From NCBI RefSeq assembly GCF_002078875.1, contig NC_034438.1, positions 19,701,965 through 19,765,964 of the forward strand: 64,000 nucleotides of DNA, read 5' to 3'. Below are positions 12,670 through 22,300 of the stretch, one piece after another. This stretch comes from Numida meleagris. Taxonomy: Eukaryota; Chordata; Aves; Galliformes; Numididae. A model generated the notes under the pieces. It was not told the origin of the DNA. It ran no database searches and saw only the letters and a program-made list of their open reading frames with translations. The position numbers were made by a program, and so were the translations under genes. Within the stretch, counting starts at the first letter, position 1; the number at the start of each line of letters is the position of its first letter.

Positions 12670-14144
12670 GCAAAACCCCCACAAAAACAAGGTACAAAAC
12701 CAAGGTATTTGGCCAACAGATGAAAAAATATTGATCAACATGAGGAGCACATGAAGAACAACCTTTAATTTTGTGCCTCATCCTTTCTGAATAGCCTTTT
12801 TCTTCTTTTTTCCGTAGAGAAAATAACCTGGCTGCTTCAAAGTCCTTTCCTCTGTACTCAGAAAGGCCTGGAGAGGAAGAAGGTTTGTATTTACTAGGTA
12901 ACAGCCCAGGGGAAGAACTACCTGGATAATTTCCTTACTCTAGGATACTATTTTCCTCCCCAAAGGATACTTGAATATGAATATCTCCAATATTTAATAT
13001 TGATTTAAGTTTTACTGTCCTTTAACCATGACCCAAGGTCTTCTGTATATCAAAATCAATTGAAGGCAATGGCAAAGGATGTAATCAAAAAACTGTTCCC
13101 ACTAAAGGAGCAACTGTCATTGCTGGGTCTTGCAGTGACAGCTCACACACTGAGCAGAAACGAGTGTGAGTTTATATGGGTGATTTACCCTAACAGAAAA
13201 CCTCCTAATAAAGCAACACACCATAAAGTACTCCTGCTAGAATGCAGGACTATTATTTCCAACAGCTGTATGTATTCTGCTGGGATGTACTCAAATTTGT
13301 TTTCTTTTAATAATTATTTCTGACACATTACTTAACAGATTTCATGTTTCCTCAGAGAATAGATTAAATAGTCAGTCTCCATTAGAAATACTGCTGGAGA
13401 CTGAGAAGAACTAAAACCCGAGCACTGCTCTGGGCTGAGCCCTAAAGATTTTACAAAGTCAAAAACTGGTGATTAATTCTAACAAGGTTCTGGTGGTGGT
13501 GAAACCCACTGGGAGATCTCTTGGCAGCATCACTATCAAGCAGGGTGCTGAGAATGGAGGGGAACTTGTGGACTCAGTGTGATCCCCACATATACTTGGG
13601 GCCAGAGGGCACTACTCTAAGATACTGCATTTTTGTGTAGCCTGACAGTACATCTCTACCTGGTTAAATCGATGAATACTTTGTAATTGATTTCTGGGAT
13701 AGCTGAAAGTGTCTGCATGGTTTTATCCATCGACTGCTTTAGTACTTACCTTGTTTTAAGCACATTAGCAGCTTGACCGAAGTCAATGGCACTGTTCAGA
13801 TGCTTAAAATGGGTTATGTTCTTAAGTGTCTTCATGAATTGAGGCTTTAATGAACACTGTTAATGAAGAAGGTGTGATCTTCTGAGATTTGGAACATCTT
13901 CAGATATCACTATACAGTCATTTGAGTTCTGTAGAGGTCCTCGTTGTCACCAGAAGGAGGTTACCTCTCCCTTTCCTTTCCATTAAACTGTCAGTTGATT
14001 GTCCGATGAATGAGAAGATTCTTTACCAGGGAAAACTTTCAAACTTTAGCATGCATGTAAACTAACCCAACTGCCTTCAAACCAAACTTCATTTGCAAAC
14101 GATAGTGCATATAGGAGTAACAGAGTATCATCATGTTTTGTGTG

Positions 14145-14159
14145 GCTACCACCTAGTGG
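14145..14159 (-). promoter_or_regulatory. Candidate CTCF-binding motif
   Basis: Read on the minus strand, CCACTAGGTGGTAGC fits the vertebrate CTCF core consensus CCASYAGRKGGCRSY at 14 of 15 positions, the exception being T in place of C at position 12. Such a motif is expected by chance now and then, and there are no occupancy data, so this is only a candidate insulator or loop-anchor site. Confidence 0.4.
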
Positions 14160-14968
14160 CAAAGGAATGTTATTTCTATGTGTTAATTTCAATGGAAAGA
14201 TTACCCGTGTTCTGGAAAGAAAATCCTGTTAATCAAGTGCCTAAATATCTTGAATTTGTTTGAATTTTGTGTTTAAATTCAGAAGGCTGTTTCAAGCTGC
14301 ATGCCTAAAGCCCATACTGACGTGAAGTTTCCAGAAACATCTCAATGATTCTGGAGAACTTGGTACAGCACAGACTGAAGGCTTTTATAATGGGAAAGCA
14401 AATTATGTAGCAACTGTCATAGTCAGAGACGGATATGTAAACGTAAGGTAATGCAGTGAAGCATGTACAGCCAGTCCAGTGGCTTCAAGTCTAGCGTCAG
14501 TGCACAACTGTGATTCACACAGTCGCAGTTCTGAGTACCTGGCAGATCAGATGCAGTGGTATGAAAATGATAGAGGAACCGCAACAATGATTTTTATTTA
14601 GACAGGGGAAGTCAAGAGTGTAACACAAGAAATCCTGTGCTTTCTTTTTGTTAGCCCTAGAATTATTTGTTTTGTCTGGAGTCCTTATACTGAACTGTGA
14701 ATGTCAAGTTTTCTGGTAGGTCATTGCAATTAAACGGAATGAGAATTTGAAGTGAAAAGCACTCAGAGGACAAAGCCTATGTATGAAAATATCTCTGGAT
14801 GTGGCAAGAAGTTACTTAGCCAAAAAAAAGGCACTGTGAGATTGTAACTCAAAAGAAAACGAATGTCATCAAGTTGCAGGCATAATAATTGAAAAATGCT
14901 TAACTTGAAAACTGTTAGACATTAATTTTTATATACCATACAATAAAGTTTTCAATTATAAAAGGCAT

Positions 14969-15008
14969 AAAAGTGACTCTTGACTGTTACAAGCAGTCAG
15001 TCACTTTT
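14969..15008. other. Stem-loop, 15 paired bases
   Basis: AAAAGTGACT (14969-14978) pairs with AGTCACTTTT (14999-15008), and GACTG (14982-14986) pairs with CAGTC (14994-14998). A 3-base bulge (CTT) and a 7-base loop separate them. It is shorter than a typical microRNA precursor. It may be the remnant of a small MITE or simply a chance palindrome. Confidence 0.5.
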
Positions 15009-15914
15009 TCTGAGCAGGAACTTATGAGCCTTTGCTTTGCTGCTTGCAGGGTGACATCTAACAAGCAAGAGGGCATGGGCAAAGCAATGCGGCAACAACT
15101 TCCAGTTTAGGTTCAGAAATAGGAAGGAGGACAGCAGTCATCTTGAACTGGGACGAGGGAACTACAGGCAGGGAAGGAGAGAGGGATCTCATTGTTCTTC
15201 TTCACTAAAGTTTCTCATCACTGGTAAATCAGCAAATTTTTATCTGAAGACAATGCATTAGGTCCTGACCATGGTGAAAGCAGTACTAAAATCACTGTTA
15301 ACTCTTTTTCCTGATGCATCTTGTGATATACATCTCTCCTGAATAGGGTTCTGAATCAATATAATCTCATGAAGCTGGTTACAAAGAAAAGCTATTCAAA
15401 GTCTTAATAGACTGTAGTTTGCAATTTGTGGGGATTATTTCTTCAGTTTGTGGTCTCTTGTAGTATTCAGATGATTATCAACTTCAACTTCAGCTTTGGA
15501 AAAATCCTAGCAATTATATTTCATGAAGCTGCTGACTAATTACTACTAATTTTTTTAAGAACCACACATCAATAGATTGGAAATACCCTACAAAACAAAT
15601 AAAGGCAGAACATCAAGGAAACAGAAGAAAGAACTTTGCATCAGCTGTTTGTGATGAGAAGGGCTAGCAACAGAAGTACCAAATTGACTTGAGGTCTCAT
15701 TTGTACACTTGGGCTGCTATAGGTGCCAGCATAACATCCTGGACAAGAACTCTTGTCAAACTCTCAGGTCAAAGAACTCTTGAACCAAATTGAGAAGACA
15801 GGTAAAAAACTGAAGCAAAAATGTAGAGAAGACTCAGAGTGTTTCACCTTAGATAGACAAACAGAATCCTTTGCTTGCAGTCTGCCTGGGACGAGCTTGT
15901 CATTTAATGATATT

Positions 15915-16430
15915 CCCAGGCCTGGAGCATCCAGCTCAGGAAAGATGTGGAGCTCTTGCAGTAGGTCCAGAGAAGGGCCATGAAGATAATCAGAGTGCAG
16001 AAGCACCTCTCCTACAAAGAAGGGCTGAGGCATATGGGTTGCTCAGCCTGGAGAGGGCTACAGGGAGACCTCATTGCAGCCTTCCAGTACTTTAAGAGAG
16101 CTTGTATACAGGGGAGAGTGTGACTTTTTACATGGCCTGATAGAGATAGGACAAGGGGGAATGGCTTTAAGCTAAAAGAGAGGAGATTCAGGTTAGATGT
16201 TAGGAAAGAATTCTTTACTCAGAGGGTGGTCAGGTGTTGGCACAGGCTGCCCAGAGAATCTGTGGATGCCCCATCCCTGGAGGTCCTTAAGGGCAGGTTG
16301 GATGGCGACATGGGCAGCCTGAGCTGGTGTGTGGCAGCCCTGAACACAGCTGGGAGTTGGACCTAGATGTTGTTTACAGACCCTTCCAACCCAAGCCATT
16401 CTTCGATTCTATGATTCTGTGATTCTATGA
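15915..16430 (+). mobile_element. CR1 LINE 3' fragment, plus strand
   Basis: Starts in the reverse-transcriptase tail (GTGGAGCTCTTGCAGTAGGT at about 15947) and runs through the C-terminal coding remnant and 3' UTR. The end is diagnostic: ACCCTTCCAACCCAAGCCAT followed by repeated ATTCTATG/ATTCTGTG octamers to 16430. Frames are broken by indels. 5'-truncated, as usual for this family. Confidence 0.95.
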
Positions 16431-16851
16431 CTAAAAGAAATGTCATTAGTGACATGTAAACTGCAGTATAGACCCAGAATACAGAAGTTCTTATGTAAGA
16501 GTAAACTTGAGTTCTATGCAAATGTCAACCAGAAAGTAAAGTGTTTCTAAAAAATACGCTTCCCTTAATGACTCTTGATACTGCATAGGAATTCATTTAT
16601 CCCTGCGAAGAAGGCAAAAGAAGTTCAACCATCTGATCATTTCTTCCACTAACAAGAGTAAACACTGTGTGTACCTGCAGCATACCCTATGAATTCCCAT
16701 ATGCCCTCACCCAAGTGAAGCTATCAGACAGAAACAAACTAGCTTAACAAAAAAAGGCTGATAAAGAAAGAACGATTTCATTCTTATTTCTCAATGACAA
16801 GTTGATGAAATAAAACTTTTCATTAGCCTCATTACAGTGATTCAAAACCCG
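16431..16851. other. Unassigned spacer
   Basis: Unique sequence between a CR1 3' end and the right inverted-repeat arm. I see no feature in it. Confidence 0.5.
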
Positions 16852-17224
16852 GGAAGGAAACTTTCTAACTCGAAAGTGGTGTTAGAAAGCAGCATTCCTT
16901 GATTCCTCACGAAGCACACCAGGCAACTTGACAAGCAAGCGCGTCCTCTCAAAGTTCAAGTTCTACATTTGAACACTTAAGACGTTCATGTGCAGTACAT
17001 TGGCATACATGTTCATTCTTTTTCTAGGACTCGTAAATACGTGCTAACGTCCCTTTGGGCATGCTCGGTGGTACATAGGATGGTCAAGTGCCCACCCACT
17101 TCTTCCCCCTTTTTCACCATCAGCTTCACCACTGAAGCCTTTGACCCACTTCCATCCACTTTCCCCCAGTTTGGAAGACTTCCATTGCTTATTTGGCCAC
17201 AGTGAGCCACTTGTTAAAAACAAT
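16852..17224 (-). repeat. Right arm of the perfect 373-bp inverted repeat
   Basis: Reverse complement of 1-373 with no mismatch seen, including the same small frames on opposite strands. The hairpin of the left arm recurs at 16861-16889. Sequence beyond 17224 would correspond to sequence before the window start, so whether homology extends to the right cannot be judged here. See the left arm for what it might be. Confidence 0.9.
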
Positions 17225-18499
17225 GTGTGTGGAACCCAAGGAAAATGCCCTTGCATGTTTTGAGGCCAAAGATAAAAGTATTCTGTTGTGACTCCAGTAC
17301 TTCTTGTGAGGCAAAGTCATTGAGGCAGAAGATAAAAGTATTCTATTATGTCCTCAGTGCAAAACTGTTGAGGAAAAACAAGACTGTTCACCCACTAAAG
17401 CTGAAATGGAAAATTTTAGAACTATGACTTAGATTCCTTTTGCTAAACTACTATATTGGTTCTTAAACTAATGCACTAATCCCTGTTGCTAAACAAACCA
17501 ACCTATATCGTTACAAGAAAACATGACTCTCACCTAAACCTCAGAATGTCTGAAATCTGGCAAGATTCAAAAATTCGGTGGTTAAGGATAGCTTGCATGT
17601 GGATGATTATAGACATATCTGTATTAGTTTTGCTGAGGTGGATTTTCCAAAAATTGATCTCCATACAAAGATTTCTGCTTTACAGGAAGAACCTCTCTTT
17701 GCCCAGCCTCAGTTCGCGTTCCTCAAGTCAAGGGAGTGTAGACTGAGTCTGCGGTGGCTAAGGTGTGGTTAGTGCTTGTGTGGGTCAGTGCAATTCTATT
17801 GCAGTCTTCCACGGCACACATACATACCCTGAAACAAACTACGTCAAGGTGTCTGTCCTATTCAACCCGCCCTCTTTGTTGTTCTCCTTTTTTGCTTTTA
17901 AAACCACTGGGGCCTTAGTCCAGATGACGTATGCAAACTTAACATCTCTGAGACAGAACAAGCTATGCAACCCACTTTAATAAATAAGCATAATGAATTT
18001 ATTTAAACATCAGAAATAGGACAAAAAATTGAGGACAAAAACCCACATGGAGTGTGGACCAAAAATACACTGTATGTATTTCCTTCTTTTGAAGCTCCAC
18101 TGCAGCTGTCAGTAATGATGGGAAATCACTAGGTAGATAGGTATGATGACTGAACTGCTTGTTTCAGTTACAAAAGAATGGGTCACAGGGATCCCACAGC
18201 TTACTTCTATTCTTATTTTGAGCAAAACGTTCTTCCAGTCGCAGGGGACTGCACAAACACTTTGAGGTGGTTGATCCATGAGTTGTCATCCTCCTCCTAG
18301 TCCCGTTCAGCCCAAGCTAGCTCACAAATATCTCTCAAGTTAAGTGTCAGTGACATCACTTCACATTTTGGCTCCGTTAGTTCAGCAACATGTGTCTTTC
18401 CGAATGTAAATAAATGTTTTACAAAGTTTTGCTCTACTCAATGACATAAACACAACTATCGTGCTTTTAGCTAACCGATAGCTTGCCATTACTCATGAA
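17225..18499. other. Outer flank of the right inverted-repeat arm
   Basis: Not CR1 and not recognised. It contains a 60-bp-period duplication (17261-17354), a TGACGT next to an ATGCAAA octamer word at about 17925-17938, and an AT-rich imperfect palindrome AATAAAT...ATTTATT near 17980-18004. The inverted-repeat element may continue into this stretch; comparison with the sequence left of the window would show it. Confidence 0.4.
17261..17354. repeat. Two-copy imperfect duplication, 60-bp period
   Basis: The segment starting TGAGGCCAAAGATAAAAG at 17261 recurs 60 bases later at 17321 as TGAGGCAGAAGATAAAAG, with about 27 of 32 bases matching. A shorter third match (TGAGGCAAAG) lies at about 17307. 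Both long copies carry an AGATAA (GATA-type) word. Duplicated blocks like this occur in LTR U3 enhancers, but no LTR is established here. Confidence 0.6.
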
Positions 18500-19320
18500 T
18501 GGACCTGGACAGAGTGGAAAGTTGAGTAGGGCAGAACTAGGTGAGGTTTAACAAGAGCAAGTATTGAGCCTTGCACCTGGAGAGGAATAACCACGCGCAT
18601 CGGTACCGTTTAGGGAATGACCTGCTGGAGAGGAGCTCTGCAGAGAAGTACTTGGGTGTTCTGGTGGACAACAGGTTGCCCATGAGCCAGCAGTGTGCCC
18701 TGGTGGCCAAGAAGGCCAATGGTATCCTGGGGTGCATTAGGAAGAGCATAGCCAACAGGTTGAGGGAGGTGATCTTCCCCCTCTACTCTGCCCTGGTCAG
18801 GCCACATTTAGACTACCGCGTCCACTTCTGGGCTCCCCAGTTCAAAAAAGACAGGAATCTTCCAGGAGGCGTCCAGTGGAGCGACACAAAGATGATGAAG
18901 AGCCTGGAGCATTTCCAGTATGAGGAAAGGCTGAGTAACCTGGGTCTGTTCAGCCTGGGGAAAAGAAGACTGAGACGGAATTTGATAAATGTTTCTAAGT
19001 ATCTAAAGGGATGTGGAGGCAAATGGATGAGGCCAGGCTCTTCTTGGTGGTGTGTAGCAATAGGACAAGGAGTAATGGCCTGAAACTTGGACATAGGAAG
19101 TTCCATACAAACATGCAGAAGAACTTCTTCATGGTAAGGGTGGCGGAGCACTGGGACATGTTGCCCAGAGAGGCTGTGGAATCTCCTTCTCTGGAGATAT
19201 TCAAGACTTGTGTGGATGCTCACCTGTGCGGCCTACTGTAGGGAACCTGCTTTAGCAGGGGGATTGGACTCGCTGATCTGGTGAGGTCCCTTCCAAGCCC
19301 TGCAATTCTGTCAATCTGTG
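18500..19320 (+). mobile_element. CR1 LINE fragment, 5'-truncated, plus strand
   Basis: Begins in the reverse-transcriptase thumb region (GAGGTTTAACAAGAGCAAGT at about 18543). It continues through the C-terminal coding tail and ends with GAGGTCCCTTCCAAGCCCTG and ATTCTGTCAATCTGTG, a weak octamer tail, at 19320. The 3' UTR wording (ATTGGACTCGCTGATCTGGT) differs from the copies at 665 and 15915, so it belongs to a different CR1 subfamily. Confidence 0.95.
18571..19083 (+). pseudogene. CR1 reverse-transcriptase C-terminal remnant
   Basis: A 170-codon open frame inside the CR1 copy. Its first part matches the conserved region downstream of the polymerase palm: about residues 24-34 (AEKYLGVLVDN), 45-57 (VAKKANGILGCIR) and 69-79 ([11 protein letters not shown]). 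A second conserved block, EERLSNLGLFSLGKRRLRRN, falls at about residues 118-137. The stretch around residues 97-106, between the two blocks, no longer matches the family. The catalytic domain upstream is missing through 5' truncation, and the apparent start is just the first Met in the frame. It cannot be functional. Confidence 0.85.
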
Positions 19321-22300
19321 TTTGCTTGGAGGGCATTCCAGAGAGCTGGATTTTCACCCAAAACATTAATTGAAGCCATGAGCAAACCAGGAGCTGTCTC
19401 TTATACCTTTCAGTGATTAACAAATAGTTCTTGTCCTCCTAATGCCATTCTTAATTGGTATACACTGTGAGGAGCAATTAAGACTAAATGGCCGCTTGCT
19501 GAGAGCTGGTGAAAGAAAAATACTGAAGCTCCAGGCATTTCCATTCTCCAAATAAAGTGCACTTGCCATGCTTCAGTGTTAAGGAAAGAAACTTAATTTT
19601 TTTAAAGGCTTAGTTTATTAAACTGAACTATTCAGTTGGAAGCGGAAGGATCAGTTTTGCAATGGATTATATTTTCTTTTTTCTCTTTTTGCAAATCAAC
19701 TTTATAGAATAAATGTTTCCTTTCTGGCAGCTGTGGAATCAGGACTTTCCCATCCCAGAGAGAAGCAGGAACAGTTGCAGCCACGATGACATGCTCCTCT
19801 GCTGCTGTGTCTCATCTGTAGCTTGCAGGAGATATTCGAGGTCTAGAAAGGGATTTTACCATTGACTCCATGCCCTGCTAGTCAGCCACGTAAATACTGG
19901 GTGTGTGATGTAGCAGTGCAGACAAATAACTACTGATGTATCCTGATAATTCTTATGGAACAATCTGCCTTTGAAGTGTCCTCGCTCTTCAGTTATAGCC
20001 CAATACAAGCCATATCTGCTGCCCTTCATGTGCAGTGAGCTAAATAAATGCCACATGCAGTGAACTGCAACTGTCTCAAGAAGGATCATAGGTCTATATT
20101 TGACAAGGAAGGTCACGGTAAACCAATTGGCTGATATTTGGAACAAATCTGCTGCAGTTATAGCAAATTATGTACCCTGGGATAGCTACTTCCTAGGTGG
20201 ACCACTTCCCCTCACTGCTGGCAATCAGCTGCCTTTTGTTCATGCTAAAGGTGGGATCCTGATGGAGTTACCCAGTTTCGCCTTCTAACCACTCCCGCAT
20301 GCATCCTCCTCTGCTAGGCCAGATGCATCTCCTGGTGCGCAGTCACCTTGCCTGTTTAGCCCCCGCAGGACCACAAAGGGCCACCAGCAGGCACCATTTC
20401 AGCTCAGTATGAAAAGTTTACTCACCAGTAACCTTCTGCAATCCTCTCCAGCTGGGAACAAATCACGCTGCCGGAGCTGAGCTTAGCATAAGGTGGCTTG
20501 TGGAAACAGTGAGAGAAGCAGCCTTTGGTCCTAAATACTTGGTCTGAACCCAGCTGGAAAACAAGCTCAAGGGGATGACCAGTTTTCTAGGAGGGAAGAC
20601 TGTAGTTGTAGTGGTGGATGAAGTGCATTCAACCAAAATATTAGCTGCGTTTTTTAGGTATGTTTCTAAATTCTAAATTACTATATTCCCCCACTGACTC
20701 CAACTGAAGGATCTCTGCTAGATTCTCTAGGAAATCCAATTCCTACTGCTCTGTACTCAAATTAGGTTCACAGCATTATCTGTATGTACATTTAACTCCT
20801 TTTCACTTTCTATACCATTCCTTTCCTACACAGGTCTGAACTCTCTGTATCCGCCACTGCAGACAGTCTTGAGATCATCAACATCATCTAATCCCAGATG
20901 ACTAGTGACTCAACATGAAGAGATGACACTGGAGAATATAATTTCATTTTTTCCATTCCCAAAAAAATATTTATTTTCAATTTGACTACTATATGACAAA
21001 AATATTATTAAGCACCTGCAAGAGATACAACCTTAATCCAATTTCTTCTTGCAGATGCTAAGGGCCATGTTCTCCTCCTACTCATGCAGTTTACAGCATT
21101 TACAGCTCCGACTCCTGCACATTTTAAATGATATATAAGTTGTTTGAGTTGGTTGTGGGAGAGATAATAAGCAAATGTCCTTCCCTGGCACTGCGTGCCT
21201 TGGAGAGCCCAACACTCACCTGAGAATGATGGAGCACATGTCCTGAATAAACCAGGAATAAATCAGTAAGATGTGAAAAGAAGCTGCTTCAGTGTGCAAT
21301 CCTTAGAAAGGCTTGTACATCTGAGGCAAATCAAGGCAAAGTAAAAGGAACAAAACAGAAAGCATTTCTGACAGTAAAAGATCCACACTGGAGCTAAACT
21401 CCAAAACAGCCTCTCAAATCTGCTTCACAGACTAGGTGAAGCTAATTAGTATAGCTCTTTACTTAACACTAAGCTTCTGTTGGGAGAGGACTTGCAAGGT
21501 GCTGGTGTGGAGCTGAGCATCCCATAAGTGATGGGCAGAGCAGGGAGCCCTCTCCTACTGTCATAGTGCCCTCCCTGGAGGAACAAGCAGCAAGTTGCTT
21601 CTGGCTAAAGATCAACACTCAAGGCCAAAGAGGGGAAATGTTGAAGCGGAGCTTCCTTAACGAGCAGAGGGCCAGCAGCAAACATTATGTACCCTGAAGA
21701 GGCTTTCCCAGGAGGGCTGAGACAGGAGAAACTGTGTAGAAATGGTTGCTCAGATTTACTGACCGTAATATATAGAGAAGAGATTGGTGCTTCATTGAAC
21801 CCATTTTCATGCAAATTCTCCATTTTCATACAGTAGTGCAAATCTTGCATGCCCTGGGATGGGTCGGCGTTTTTGCCTTTGGCCCACAGAGTTAGCCAAC
21901 ACTTCAGTACTGCCATGTGCAAACAGCTGCTCTTACCACAGATTCAACATCTTTGACTCAAATTTTTTACCTAAGCAGTACATCGAACAGTGAACAATCT
22001 CTTCTAGTAATAAAATAGCATGGCATACATAAGGCAGCAATTGTTTCCTAACTACCAAAGGAGCCTTAAGCAGACGAATCAGCAGTTTTTCTTTTTTGAG
22101 TCCTTGGGCTTAGGATAAATTTCCTGAAAATAATACATGCTTTGCAGAATACCTTTGAGGTCACATTTGCAGAAGCAATTATGTATCTCAATATATTATG
22201 TTGTCCAAAACAATCTATCCAAAGTGTCTTATGTCTCACTCCCTCTTCATGCTCGCTACACTTGGCAGCTACTGAAGCAAAAGGGTCTCCTCATACTTAA

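Larger units (their letters stand above)
12670..15914. other. Gene-free stretch
   Basis: Contains the CTCF-like motif at 14145-14159 and the hairpin at 14969-15008, listed separately. An AAGTCAATGG word occurs at 13780-13789. I see nothing else that can be assigned. Confidence 0.45.

Noticed and set aside
12336..12781. Three minus-strand frames of 126-128 codons rich in Phe, Leu and Ser
   Set aside because: They are translations of the AAAAG microsatellite in its three registers and run across the undetermined base; not genes.
1..17224. Maverick/Polinton or other giant DNA transposon delimited by the inverted repeat
   Set aside because: No polymerase B, retroviral-type integrase, protease, ATPase or capsid coding between the arms, and the interval contains ordinary CR1 relics. 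The arms also may continue outwards beyond the window.
16990..17990. Right inverted-repeat arm plus flank as a retroviral LTR with an AATAAA signal near 17979
   Set aside because: No TG...CA termini, primer-binding site or target duplication could be found; kept only as an open possibility.
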